A DNA stretch of 55,226 nt from Nocardia aurantiaca (lineage in GTDB: Bacteria > Actinomycetota > Actinomycetes > Mycobacteriales > Mycobacteriaceae), in NCBI RefSeq assembly GCF_009708175.1, contig NZ_WMBB01000023.1:1-55226 (forward strand). The letters are read 5' to 3'. Made by a program: the position numbers and the translations under genes. The notes beneath the pieces are model-generated. The model was not told the DNA's origin. It ran no database searches and was given only the letters and a program-made list of their open reading frames with translations. This document shows positions 15,436 to 23,905 of the stretch, in pieces (position 1 is the first letter of the stretch; every line of letters starts with the position of its first letter).

Positions 15436-16527
15436 CTAGTTCGCGAGTGCTTGTGCGACGGTGGATTTGATGGAGTCGAAGCGCGAGTCCTGCAGCCAGG
15501 CGGTGACGTCGACTCGGTCGGGATAGACGCCGAGATTGTGGAAGTTGTCGGCAAGGTCCTGAGTTCCGCGGATTGCGGCTGTATCGACGGCACCCAATTC
15601 GCCTGCTCCGGAATACGACAGTCGCCGCGCTTTCAGCAAGTCGAGGTATACCTGCTGTTCGAGTTCGCTGTGGCCGAAGCCGCCGAGGCCGGCGAACGCG
15701 GCGACGGCGTTGTCGGGGTTGGCGTCGATCCAGCGCTGGGCGTCGCGCACCTCGCGCACGAGTGTCGCGGCCGCCTGCGGGTGGTTGAACGCGAAGTCTT
15801 CGCTGGCCACGAAGAAGGCGTAGTCATAGGTCTTGACAGACGGCAGGGCGATGGCGTCGTGCTTGCGTTTGGCGAGTTCGACGGTGGGCTGCCAGCTGAT
15901 CCACGCGTCGACCTTCCCTTGCGCGAAAGCTGCCTCGGCGTCGGCGGCGGTGAGATTGGCGTAGTCGATGTCGCGTAGCGTCAGCCCGGCCGACTGCAGG
16001 TATTTGACGAGACTGTAGGTGCCCGTGGTGCCACGCTGGTCGGCTACCTTGCGGCCTTTGAGATCTGCCGCGGTCTTGATGCTCGAACCGCGTGGGACCA
16101 GGATGTCGACCTCATTGGACGGCAGGGGATAGGACGCGAGCGGGACGACCGGAACATGGCCGCCGATCGCGTAGATGAGGGCGGTCGCCGTGGCGAAGGA
16201 GAAGTCGACACTGCCGGATTTGATCGCCTCCATGACCGGCAGCGACGCGGGGAATCCGGTCGGCCATTCGACGGGCACACCGAGATCTTTGGCCAGGTCG
16301 AAACCGCCGAGGTTGTTGCGCAGAATGGCGCCGGGTTCGGCTTTGCCGTCTCCGACCAGGGCGTAGCGCACGCGGGTGAGCGGGCCCGCGGCGCTTCGTG
16401 ATGCGGTGCCCGGTGCGCACGCGGCTGCCAGCGACAGACCGGCCAAGGCGAGCGCACCGGCACCGGCCGATTTGAACAGACTGCGGCGATCGAGTGCCCG
16501 AGCGGGCGTTGCGGGGTGGGAGGGCAT
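15436..16527 (-). CDS. sulfonate/nitrate-type ABC transporter substrate-binding lipoprotein (SsuA-like)
   Basis: About 363 residues from ATG 16527; TTG 16536 is an alternative. It has a Tat-type signal (DRRSLFKSAGAGALALAGLS) ending in a lipobox-like LAAAC, so it is probably an exported lipoprotein. The mature part has SsuA/TauA/NMT1 features: VEWPTGFPASLPVMEAIKSG, KGRKVADQRGTTGTYSLVKY and AFAQGKVDAWISWQPTVEL. It delivers aliphatic sulfonate or a related anion to the SsuBC transporter encoded just upstream, and the monooxygenase gene follows 13 nt later. Exact substrate cannot be read from sequence. Confidence 0.88.
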   Translation of the reverse strand: MPSHPATPARALDRRSLFKSAGAGALALAGLSLAAACAPGTASRSAAGPLTRVRYALVGDGKAEPGAILRNNLGGFDLAKDLGVPVEWPTGFPASLPVMEAIKSGSVDFSFATATALIYAIGGHVPVVPLASYPLPSNEVDILVPRGSSIKTAADLKGRKVADQRGTTGTYSLVKYLQSAGLTLRDIDYANLTAADAEAAFAQGKVDAWISWQPTVELAKRKHDAIALPSVKTYDYAFFVASEDFAFNHPQAAATLVREVRDAQRWIDANPDNAVAAFAGLGGFGHSELEQQVYLDLLKARRLSYSGAGELGAVDTAAIRGTQDLADNFHNLGVYPDRVDVTAWLQDSRFDSIKSTVAQALAN

Positions 16528-16548
16528 GAAGGACAAGGCCTTTCTGTA

Positions 16549-17280
16549 TCAGCGAAAGCGTGTTGTGGTTTCGGACCGCAGTAGTCCCTCGAGCAGTTCC
16601 TCTTTCCAGAGGGCCAGTTGCGGATCGCTGCGATGTCTGGGGCGCGGCTGTGGAATGTGCAGGTCTCGGGTGATGCCGTGGGAGGACAGGACCAGCACGC
16701 GGTCGGACAGGGTCAGCGACTCTTCCACGTCGTGGGTGACCAGCAGGACGGTTCGTGGCTGTTCGGCGAGCATCTGTTCGAGCAGGCGCTGCATCGCTAC
16801 GCGGGTGATCGCATCCAGTGCGCCGAACGGTTCGTCGAGCAACAGCACATGTGGCCGGTGGAGCAAGGCGCGCACCAATGCGACACGCTGCCGTTGACCG
16901 CCGGAAAGCTCTGCGGGCCAGTCCTTTTCACGGCCCGCCAACCCGACTGCCCGCAGCAGGCTTGCTGCTCGGTCCGCTTGTCGGCGGGTACCGATCTGGA
17001 CGTTGTCCAGCACCGACCGCCATGGCAGCAGTCTGTCTTCCTGAAACATCATCCGGCAGACCAGGGAGCCGGGAGCCGTGCCGACCGGTTCGACCGAGCC
17101 GGCCGAGGGCATCTCCAAGCCCGCGAGAATGCGCAGCAACGTGGACTTACCGACGCCGCTGGGCCCGAGGACCGATACGAATTCGCCCGGGGCGATGTGC
17201 ACATCGATATCGTGCAGAACGGTGGTGTCACCGTATCGGTGGCCCAAACCGACCAGGTCGAGGCCGACTAGTGCGGGCAT
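16549..17280 (-). CDS. ABC transporter ATP-binding protein (SsuB-like)
   Basis: 243 residues. Walker A GPSGVGKS at 39-46, signature LSGGQRQR, Walker B VLLLDEPFGALD and the H-loop LLVTHDVEESL are all intact. It energises uptake through the SsuC permease. ATG 17280 shares one base with the TGA of the permease gene (TGATG), giving tight coupling. Confidence 0.93.
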   Translation of the reverse strand: MPALVGLDLVGLGHRYGDTTVLHDIDVHIAPGEFVSVLGPSGVGKSTLLRILAGLEMPSAGSVEPVGTAPGSLVCRMMFQEDRLLPWRSVLDNVQIGTRRQADRAASLLRAVGLAGREKDWPAELSGGQRQRVALVRALLHRPHVLLLDEPFGALDAITRVAMQRLLEQMLAEQPRTVLLVTHDVEESLTLSDRVLVLSSHGITRDLHIPQPRPRHRSDPQLALWKEELLEGLLRSETTTRFR

Positions 17281-18113
17281 CAGTGATCTCCGATCCGGAA
17301 GTGCGGGTTCCAGCGCAGGACGCGGGCTTCGATGAGCCGAGTGATCTGGTCGGCGAGCAGCCCCGCGATGGCGTAGAGCGCGATGGCCAGCACGATCCGA
17401 TCGTTGCGCAGCATCTCGCGGCCGTTCTGCGCCAGAAAACCGATGCCCTCACTGGTGGCGATGGTCTCGGCGACCACGAGGGTCAGCCATGCGACGCCGA
17501 GGGAGTAACGGATGCCGGTGAGAATCAGCGGCATCGCCCCGGGAACAATGATGTCCCGTATCCGCGCGCCCCGGCCCAGACCGTACGACTCGCCGAGTTG
17601 CACGAGTTTGGGATCCACCGTGCGAATTCCCGCGACAGTGTTGAGGTAGACCGGGAAGATCACGCCGAGGGTGACGAGCATGATCTTCGGCAACTCTCCG
17701 ATTCCGAAGAATGCGATCAGCAGCGGAACCAACGCCAGGTGCGGGAGCACGCGCATCATCTGCAGGCTGCGGTCCACCAGGCCCTCGGCGAGTTCGGACA
17801 GCCCGACCGCGAAGCCCAGTACGAGCCCGATCGCCGCGCCGATGGTGAACCCGATGATGATCCGCCGCAGGCTCACCACCAGGTGATGCTGCAACTCACC
17901 GGTCGCCCACAGCTGACGCGCCGTATCGAGCACCTTCGTCGGCGGCGGCAGGATCGACGGTGCGATCACGCCGTTCGACGACGCCCATTGCCAGCCGGCG
18001 ACCACCAGTACCGGCACGATCCACGGCAGTAGCGTCCGCGGGCGCACGCGTGATCGGCGGCGGGCGGTCCGGCGGGCGGCCGTCGGACGGGGTGCGAACT
18101 CGATCTCAGGCAT
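17280..18113 (-). CDS. ABC transporter permease (SsuC-like)
   Basis: 277 residues, with a basic cytoplasmic N-terminus and about six membrane segments. The EAA loop that contacts the ATPase is visible (ESYGLGRGARIRDIIVPGAM). First structural gene of the operon ssuC-ssuB-ssuA-monooxygenase-osmC. A 13-codon leader frame with a strong ribosome site overlaps its start (18106-18147). Confidence 0.92.
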   Translation of the reverse strand: MPEIEFAPRPTAARRTARRRSRVRPRTLLPWIVPVLVVAGWQWASSNGVIAPSILPPPTKVLDTARQLWATGELQHHLVVSLRRIIIGFTIGAAIGLVLGFAVGLSELAEGLVDRSLQMMRVLPHLALVPLLIAFFGIGELPKIMLVTLGVIFPVYLNTVAGIRTVDPKLVQLGESYGLGRGARIRDIIVPGAMPLILTGIRYSLGVAWLTLVVAETIATSEGIGFLAQNGREMLRNDRIVLAIALYAIAGLLADQITRLIEARVLRWNPHFRIGDH

Positions 18114-18147
18114 GGATGTCGCCTGGTCGAGCGGAACGGGTCTGCAT
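18106..18147 (-). CDS. 13-residue leader peptide overlapping ssuC
   Basis: ATG 18147 follows AGGAGGAG, the best ribosome site in the region, and encodes MQTRSARPGDIHA. Its TGA (18108-18106) lies just inside ssuC, whose own ATG (18113) has no strong ribosome site. Ribosomes ending the leader would restart on ssuC. It may only couple translation, or may sense supply of an amino acid; there is no run of a single codon. Confidence 0.5.
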   Translation of the reverse strand: MQTRSARPGDIHA

Positions 18148-18206
18148 GACTCCTCCTCTTACGAACGCAACGCAGAGTAGGAAGGACTGCACACCAGTGT
18201 CTGCAT

Positions 18207-18218
18207 ATGTATACACAT
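18207..18218. promoter_or_regulatory. putative GntR operator
   Basis: ATGTATACACAT contains the exact palindrome TGTATACA (18208-18215) and has the GT-N-AC core of GntR-type sites. It stands between ssuC and the divergent gntR gene. Confidence 0.5.
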
Positions 18219-18296
18219 GGATTCGAACTCTTTACCCCGGCATCTCAGCTCTGGTAGAGGTTGCGATGTGCCATGTCGGCGCGCTGGAGAGGGGCC

Positions 18297-18923
18297 ATGG
18301 TGGAACGAGAGTCGTACGCGTACAAGCAGTTACGCGAACGCATTACAGCCGGGGAGTACCTGCCCGGGGCGATGCTGGTTCCCGCCGCGGTCGGTGTGCA
18401 GTTGGGGCTCTCGCGCACCCCGGTACGGGAGGCCATGCAGCGGCTCGAGTACGAGGGGCTGGTCGTCCAGGCGCCACGCGGATACCGAGTGCGAGAACGC
18501 AGCGCCGAGGAGATCCTCGAGATCTGCGAGGCCCGCATCGCACTCGAATCCGCCATCGCCTACTCGGCCGCTGCTCGGCACACCGAGCTCGATCTGGCTC
18601 GTCTGGCCCGGCTCCTCGACAAAGCGGCCGAGTCGAGTGATCCGGTCACGAGCTTGGCGCTGCACAACGAGTGGCACACCGCCCTTCGCGCGGCTGCCCA
18701 CAACCAAACGATCGCCGAATTGATGGATCGGCTGGACGCCCAACTACGCGTCTATGACGCCAAAGATGCTCAGGCGGAATCGAATCTGCAGCAAATCGAG
18801 GCCGAACACCGCGACATCCTCGCCGCAGTCAGGTCCGGTGACGCGGAGAGCGCGCGCGTGCTGATGATCGCTCACCAGTCCCGAACCAGAGACCTGCGCA
18901 TCGCCGCGATGGCGAAGCGGTGA
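18297..18923 (+). CDS. GntR family regulator (FadR/VanR subgroup)
   Basis: 208 residues from ATG 18297, which follows GGAGAGGGG. The winged helix (YKQLRERITAGEYLPGAML, then LSRTPVREAMQRLEYEGLV) is followed by an all-helical FCD-type effector domain with the metal/ligand motif HNEWHTAL and EAEHRDILAAVRSGD. It is divergent from the sulfonate operon and probably controls it; the effector may be a sulfonate or carboxylate. Confidence 0.93.
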   Translation: MVERESYAYKQLRERITAGEYLPGAMLVPAAVGVQLGLSRTPVREAMQRLEYEGLVVQAPRGYRVRERSAEEILEICEARIALESAIAYSAAARHTELDLARLARLLDKAAESSDPVTSLALHNEWHTALRAAAHNQTIAELMDRLDAQLRVYDAKDAQAESNLQQIEAEHRDILAAVRSGDAESARVLMIAHQSRTRDLRIAAMAKR

Positions 18924-19076
18924 GACCAGAGGTCTGACGCACGCGGTCTGCTCTGACATCAGGACCGGTGTCCTCGCGCAACGTTCCGTGCGAGCTCACG
19001 CTCGCTCAGCAGGCATGACCGACCCACCAGCGGTGGCTTCAGATCGTGCGAAAACCGCTCTCCGATAACACCGGGG

Positions 19077-19110
19077 GTTCGGCCACCCGCGAAAATCGCG
19101 ACGGCCGAAC
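19077..19110 (-). terminator. nested hairpin after the binding-protein gene
   Basis: GTTCGGCC (19077-19084) pairs with GGCCGAAC (19103-19110), and inside it CGCG-AAAAT-CGCG forms a second stem. It begins 6 nt after the stop of the minus-strand gene and also faces the end of gntR, so it may work both ways. Confidence 0.6.
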
Positions 19111-19115
19111 GCGGT

Positions 19116-20096
19116 TCACAGGGCGTGGGCGTCGAGCCAGTCGCGGGCGACGGCAGCGGGAATGGCGTGCTGGTCGCGGACCTGACGGATCATGGCGGCG
19201 AGATCGGTGGTGGTGAGTTCGCCCGCGACGTAGTTGAGTTTGCGTAGTTGCTGATCGGTCAGGGCCGCCTTGCGCAGGACCGGGACGACCATGGCGGCCC
19301 GGAAGGCGTAGTCCGGATCGGCGAGCGGGGTCAGGCCGACGCCGCCGTCGGAGAGGAACGCGAGCGGGCCGGGGAGGACGGCCAGCTGGATTTCGCCGTC
19401 GGAGAGCGCTTTTCGCAGGTCCGTGTCGTCGGCGAAGGTCACGGTGTGGGTGATCGCGCAGTGGTAGACCCGGTTCAGCGGGTCGACGACATCGCGCTGC
19501 GGGTCCAGCGGTGCGCGCAGGGCGTCCAGGGGCGTGCCGGTGTCGATGCCGACGTTGAGCTCGTCGCAGCGGGCGGCGAGGTCCCGCAGGGAGGAGGGGA
19601 GGCCGGTGGTTCGGGATTCGGCGGTCACCACGGCGGGCCGCAGATCGGCGCCGTCGGCGGCATCGGAGTCGACGATGCCCTCCGGAAGCGCCTTGGCGAG
19701 GGCCGTATTCACCTCGTCGGGCTTGGTGACGGCGGCGGTGGAGTCCAGGGTGGTCAGCAGATCGCCGCTGACATCCCCGAACAGCGCGATCCGGCCGGCG
19801 TCCAGGGCGGCGAGCAGATCCTTGCGCTGCCCCACCCGATCGGTCCGGGTGTGCAGGCCGGTGCGGGCCAGCGCGCCCGCGTAGAGCTCGGCGATCATCA
19901 TCGATTCGGCCGAATCCCCCGCGCCCACGGTCAATACCGGCCCGGTGTCGGCCCTCCCGCACGCCACCGCGCCCACCGCGACCGCGACGACCAGCAGAGT
20001 CCGCCCGAGGCGGAGGGCTCGCGCGCGCCCCGCGGGACGCCGCCGGGTTGCGCGGCGGCCGGGGTCGGGCGAGGCGTGGGAGTCTGTGCCGAACAC
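19116..20096 (-). CDS. divergent second substrate-binding lipoprotein, osmoprotectant (OpuAC/ProX) type
   Basis: About 326 residues if it starts at GTG 20096; an ATG at 20267 would add 57 Arg-rich residues that do not look native. A hydrophobic segment (RTLLVVAVAVGAVACG) ends in a plausible lipoprotein Cys. The mature part, TVGAGDSAESMMIAELYAG, resembles the glycine-betaine-binding OpuAC fold (VGSxxFPESxxLAxxYA). It is related to the binding protein encoded divergently at 20363 but is clearly different, and lacks its own permease, so it may feed the same transporter with another ligand. Confidence 0.75.
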   Translation of the reverse strand: MFGTDSHASPDPGRRATRRRPAGRARALRLGRTLLVVAVAVGAVACGRADTGPVLTVGAGDSAESMMIAELYAGALARTGLHTRTDRVGQRKDLLAALDAGRIALFGDVSGDLLTTLDSTAAVTKPDEVNTALAKALPEGIVDSDAADGADLRPAVVTAESRTTGLPSSLRDLAARCDELNVGIDTGTPLDALRAPLDPQRDVVDPLNRVYHCAITHTVTFADDTDLRKALSDGEIQLAVLPGPLAFLSDGGVGLTPLADPDYAFRAAMVVPVLRKAALTDQQLRKLNYVAGELTTTDLAAMIRQVRDQHAIPAAVARDWLDAHAL

Positions 20097-20362
20097 GCGC
20101 AACAGTCTGCCGCGCCACCCCTCCCGAAGGCGAAACCGACCCGCGTATCGCGCCGCACCGCCGATTTCCGCGCGGCGCGAGCGGAGCGGATCCGCCGCGC
20201 GAAACGACCCGACAGGATGGCTCGACCGTATCCGCCAAATGCGCGAAACCGACCACAGGGTAGGCAACGTTCGCGGGAAGAGCCGGGCACTATGGACAGT
20301 TAGGTCTGTTCAGGGGTGCACGCCACCCCGCCCGCGCAGGCACCCCGCTCGGAAGGACGACA

Positions 20363-21352
20363 GTGCACTCGCTCATCACCACGCGCGCCGACGCCAGGCG
20401 CACCGCCCGAACCGCACTCCGAATTCTGGCCGCGTCGGTCGCGCTGGCCGCGGCCATGGCGCTGTCCGCCTGCGGCGGCTCCACGTCCAACCCGCTCGGC
20501 GGCGGGGGCGGCTGCGGCGGGGACACCACCAAGGTGACCGTCGGATCGGCCAACTTCCCGGAATCCGAGACCGTGGCCGACGTGTACGCGGCGGCATTGC
20601 GCGCCAACGGTTTCGGTATCGACACCAAGCTCAATATCGGCAGCCGCGAAGCGTACGTGCCGGCCCTGAAGCAGTGCTCGATCGACCTCATCCCCGATTA
20701 CACCGGCAATCTGCTGCAGTACCTGGACAAGTTGAGCACCGCCACCACGCCCGACGAGGTGACCGCCGCGCTGACCAAGGCGCTGGGCGATCAACTCGCC
20801 ATCGGCGCCCCCGCGCCCGGTGAGGACTCCGACGCCGTGGTGGTCACCAAGGCCACCGCCGACAAGTGGAATCTGACCAGCATCGCCGACCTGGCCCCGC
20901 ACTCGGCCGAGGTGAAACTGGCCGCGCCCGCGGAATTCTCGGAGCGCCCGGGCGGCCTGCCGGGCCTGAAGAAGAACTACGGCCTGGACATTCCGGCCGC
21001 CAACTTCGTGCCGATCGCCGACGGCGGCGGCCCCGCCACCGTCAAGGCGCTGACCGACGGTCAGGTCACCGCGGCCGACATCTTCACCACCTCCCCCGCC
21101 ATCGCGACCAACAACCTGGTGGTGCTGACCGATCCGAAGCACAACTTCCCGCCGCAGAACGTGGTGCCGCTCTACAACACCGCCAAGAAGAGCGACAAGC
21201 TGGTGAAGGTGCTCGACGCGGTCTCGGCGAAACTGACCACCGCCGAACTGATCTCGCTCAATACCGCCGTCTCCGGCAGCGGCAAGACCGAGCCGGCCGC
21301 GGCCGCCGGGCAGTGGGTGGCCGCGCAGGGGCTCGACAAGCCGATTGCGTAA
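20363..21352 (+). CDS. osmoprotectant ABC transporter substrate-binding lipoprotein (ProX/OpuCC type)
   Basis: 329 residues from GTG 20363, preceded by GGAAGGACG. The signal peptide ends in the lipobox LSAC (Cys37). The mature protein carries the OpuAC signature VTVGSANFPESETVADVYAA, IDLIPDYTGNLLQY and ADIFTTSPAIATNN. It binds quaternary amines such as glycine betaine or choline in the cell-wall zone. It is followed after 13 nt by the ATPase gene of a four-gene operon. Confidence 0.92.
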   Translation: MHSLITTRADARRTARTALRILAASVALAAAMALSACGGSTSNPLGGGGGCGGDTTKVTVGSANFPESETVADVYAAALRANGFGIDTKLNIGSREAYVPALKQCSIDLIPDYTGNLLQYLDKLSTATTPDEVTAALTKALGDQLAIGAPAPGEDSDAVVVTKATADKWNLTSIADLAPHSAEVKLAAPAEFSERPGGLPGLKKNYGLDIPAANFVPIADGGGPATVKALTDGQVTAADIFTTSPAIATNNLVVLTDPKHNFPPQNVVPLYNTAKKSDKLVKVLDAVSAKLTTAELISLNTAVSGSGKTEPAAAAGQWVAAQGLDKPIA

Positions 21353-21365
21353 GGGAGGGGATACG

Positions 21366-22511
21366 GTGTCCGACATCGCGTTCACCGGCGTCAGCAAGAC
21401 GTATCCGGACGGCACCACCGCCGTCCACAACCTCGACCTGCGCATCGAATCAGGATCGTTCACCGTGTTCGTCGGGCCGTCCGGCTGCGGCAAGACCACC
21501 TCCATGCGGATGATCAACCGCATGATCGGCCCCAGTACGGGCACCATCTCCGTTGGCGGGCGGGATATTTCGCGCCTCGACCCGGTCAAGCTGCGGCTCG
21601 GCATGGGCTACGTGATCCAGAACGCGGGCCTGATGCCGCACCGCACCGTGGTCGACAATGTGGCCACCGTGCCGGTGCTGCGTGGACAGTCCCGCCGCGC
21701 GGCCCGCCGGGACGCGCTCGAGGCGATGGACCGCGTCGGACTGGATCACATTCTGGCGCAACGCTATCCGGCGCAGCTATCGGGTGGTCAGCAGCAGCGC
21801 GTGGGCGTGGCCCGCGCGCTGGCCGCGGACCCGCCGATCCTGCTCATGGACGAGCCGTTCAGCGCCGTCGACCCGGTGGTGCGCACCGAACTCCAGAACG
21901 AGATGCTGCGGCTGCAGGCCCAACTGCACAAGACCATCGTCTTCGTCACCCACGATATCGACGAGGCGATCAAGCTCGGCGATCACATCGCCGTCTTCGG
22001 GCCGGGCGGGTACCTCCAGCAGCACGATGTGCCGCGGACCGTACTCGCCCAGCCCGCCACCGATTTCGTGGCCGGCTTCGTCGGCCGCGACCGCGGCTAC
22101 CGGGAGCTGTCGTTCCGGCCCGCCGACACCGTTCCGCTGCGCGAACTCTCGACGGTGACGCCGGAGGAGATCCCCGCGATCCGTCTCGAGAAAGGAGAAT
22201 GGCGGCTGGTCGTCGACCGGGCGAAGCGGCCCATGGGCTGGATCGACGCCACCGGCGTGGAGGGCGTGCGCGCCGGGCACGCCCTGGCCGACAGCATGGC
22301 CGCGGGCGGCTCGCTCTTCCCGGCCGGTGGCGACCTGCGCCAAGCCCTCGACGCCGCCATCTCCTCGCCCTCGGAAATAGGCGTGGCCGTGGATGATTCC
22401 GGCGCGGCGGTGGGCGCGATCGTGGCCCGTGACGTGCTCGAGCAGCTGCACCGGCAGCGCACCGTCGAGAACGCCGAACGCAATCGGGTCTTCTTCGAGG
22501 AGACCCGGTGA
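21366..22511 (+). CDS. osmoprotectant ABC transporter ATP-binding protein (OpuCA/ProV type)
   Basis: 381 residues from GTG 21366, after GGGAGGGG. It has Walker A GPSGCGKT, the family block GYVIQNAGLMPHRTVVDN, signature LSGGQQQR, Walker B LLMDEPFSAVD and THDIDEAI. The C-terminal 120 residues are a degenerate CBS pair (DAAISSPSEIGVAVDDSGA), the part that senses ionic strength or nucleotides in OpuA-type systems. Its end overlaps the next gene by 4 nt (GTGA). Confidence 0.93.
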   Translation: MSDIAFTGVSKTYPDGTTAVHNLDLRIESGSFTVFVGPSGCGKTTSMRMINRMIGPSTGTISVGGRDISRLDPVKLRLGMGYVIQNAGLMPHRTVVDNVATVPVLRGQSRRAARRDALEAMDRVGLDHILAQRYPAQLSGGQQQRVGVARALAADPPILLMDEPFSAVDPVVRTELQNEMLRLQAQLHKTIVFVTHDIDEAIKLGDHIAVFGPGGYLQQHDVPRTVLAQPATDFVAGFVGRDRGYRELSFRPADTVPLRELSTVTPEEIPAIRLEKGEWRLVVDRAKRPMGWIDATGVEGVRAGHALADSMAAGGSLFPAGGDLRQALDAAISSPSEIGVAVDDSGAAVGAIVARDVLEQLHRQRTVENAERNRVFFEETR

Positions 22512-23149
22512 GGTATCTCCTCGCAAATTTCGACGAGATCGCCGGATACGCCCGCACCCACCTGTATCTGGCGCTGTTGCCGCTGCTGCTGGGTCTGGTG
22601 ATCGCGGTTCCGGTGGGCGCGCTCGCGCATCGGGCGCGCTGGCTGCGGCGGGTCACCACCACGGCGGCCGGCATCGCCTACACGATTCCGTCACTGGCGC
22701 TGTTCGTCATCATCCCGCCGCTGCTGGGCATCGGCGTCATCGATCCGCTGAATGTCGTTATCGCCCTGACCATCTACTCGGTAGCTCTGCTGGTCACCGC
22801 GGTCCCCGCCGCCCTGGACTCGGTGCCCGCCGACACCCTCGACGCCGCCGACGCCATCGGCTATCCGCGCTGGCGGCGCGTGCTCACCGTCGATTTCCCG
22901 CTCGCCCTACCGGTTTTCATGGCCAATCTGCGCGTCGTGGCTGTCACCAATATCTCGATGGTGACCGTCGGCGCGTTGATCGGCGTCGGCGGCCTCGGCA
23001 AGCTGTTCACCCAGGGCTACCAGCGCGACTACCCGGACGAGATCGTCGCGGGCATCATCGTCGTGCTCATGCTGGCCCTGATCGTGGACCGCCTGCTGTA
23101 TCTGCTGGGCCGGGTGGCGACGCCGTGGCTGAAAGTACATGCGGCATGA
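22508..23149 (+). CDS. osmoprotectant ABC transporter permease 1
   Basis: 213 residues with about five or six membrane segments and the EAA loop (LDAADAIGYPRWRRVLTVDF). GTG 22508 overlaps the ATPase stop, and its TGA overlaps the ATG of the second permease (ATGA), so the operon is translated as a chain. The NISMVTVGALIGVGGLGKLF block is typical of ProW/OpuCB proteins. Confidence 0.92.
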   Translation: MRYLLANFDEIAGYARTHLYLALLPLLLGLVIAVPVGALAHRARWLRRVTTTAAGIAYTIPSLALFVIIPPLLGIGVIDPLNVVIALTIYSVALLVTAVPAALDSVPADTLDAADAIGYPRWRRVLTVDFPLALPVFMANLRVVAVTNISMVTVGALIGVGGLGKLFTQGYQRDYPDEIVAGIIVVLMLALIVDRLLYLLGRVATPWLKVHAA

Positions 23150-23850
23150 ACCTTTTCCTCGATGCCTGGCACTTCCTCACCGACAGCGCGAACTGGTCCG
23201 GCCCGGCCGGCATCGGGCGGCGCATCCTCGAACACCTCTGGTACAGCCTGCTGGCCGTGGGTCTCTCGGCGGTCATCGCGGCGCCGATCGGGCTGCTGAT
23301 CGGGCACACCCGGCGCGGCTCGGCGCTCATCGTGGGCTTCGCCAACTCCATGCGCGCCCTGCCGACCCTGGGCGTGCTCACCTTCGTGGTGCTGCTGATG
23401 GGGCTGGGCCTGGCGCCACCGCTGCTGGCCCTGCTCACCGTCGGCATTCCGCCGCTGCTGGCGGGCGCCTACGCGGGCATCGCGAATGTGGATCCGATCG
23501 TGGTCGACGCCTCGCGGGCCATGGGCATGAGTGAACCCCGGGTGCTCTTCCAGGTCGAGCTGCCCAATGCGCTCCCGGTCCTGCTGAGCGGCCTGCGCGC
23601 GGCCACCCTGCAGGTCGTCGCGACCGCCACCATCGCCGCCTATGTGAACCTCGGCGGGCTGGGCCGCTACATCTTCGACGGCATCAGCCTCTACCGCTAC
23701 GACAAGGTGCTGGTGGGCGCGATCCTGGTGGCCGCGCTGGCGCTGGCGCTGGACGGTCTGCTGGCCTTCGCGGTGTGGCTGAGCGTGCCGGGCACGGGTC
23801 GTCTGCGCACGCTCACGAGCCGCGTGCGGCCCACGCGCATTGACCTTTGA
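23146..23850 (+). CDS. osmoprotectant ABC transporter permease 2
   Basis: 234 residues, homologous to the first permease; the two would form a heterodimer. The motifs NSMRALPTLGVLTFVV, VDASRAMGMSEPRVLFQVEL and AYVNLGGLGRYI mark the OpuCD type. ATG 23146 is fixed by the 4-nt overlap. It is the last transporter gene. Confidence 0.92.
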   Translation: MNLFLDAWHFLTDSANWSGPAGIGRRILEHLWYSLLAVGLSAVIAAPIGLLIGHTRRGSALIVGFANSMRALPTLGVLTFVVLLMGLGLAPPLLALLTVGIPPLLAGAYAGIANVDPIVVDASRAMGMSEPRVLFQVELPNALPVLLSGLRAATLQVVATATIAAYVNLGGLGRYIFDGISLYRYDKVLVGAILVAALALALDGLLAFAVWLSVPGTGRLRTLTSRVRPTRIDL

Positions 23851-23866
23851 TGTGATCGGGGTCACG
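23851..23866. promoter_or_regulatory. CRP/GlxR-type binding site upstream of hrp1
   Basis: TGTGA-TCGGGG-TCACG matches the CRP consensus TGTGA-N6-TCACA in 9 of 10 conserved positions. It begins directly after the permease stop codon, 39 nt before the hrp1 start. Confidence 0.7.
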
Positions 23867-23905
23867 ATGTGTCGTGGCAACACCCATCCGAGACAGGAGG
23901 TTGCA

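Noticed and set aside
13416..15593. Single 725-residue minus-strand protein
   Set aside because: Only its middle is real. The front overlaps the binding-protein gene, and the tail after 14166 is the out-of-frame product of a one-base deletion over osmC.
18220..18262. tRNA-like fragments (TTCGAA and a D-arm-like AGCTCTGGTAGAG)
   Set aside because: They are in the wrong order and orientation and do not make a cloverleaf.
22393..23145. N-terminal extension of the second permease frame
   Set aside because: It overlaps the ATPase and first permease in another frame; ATG 23146 with the ATGA overlap is the real start.
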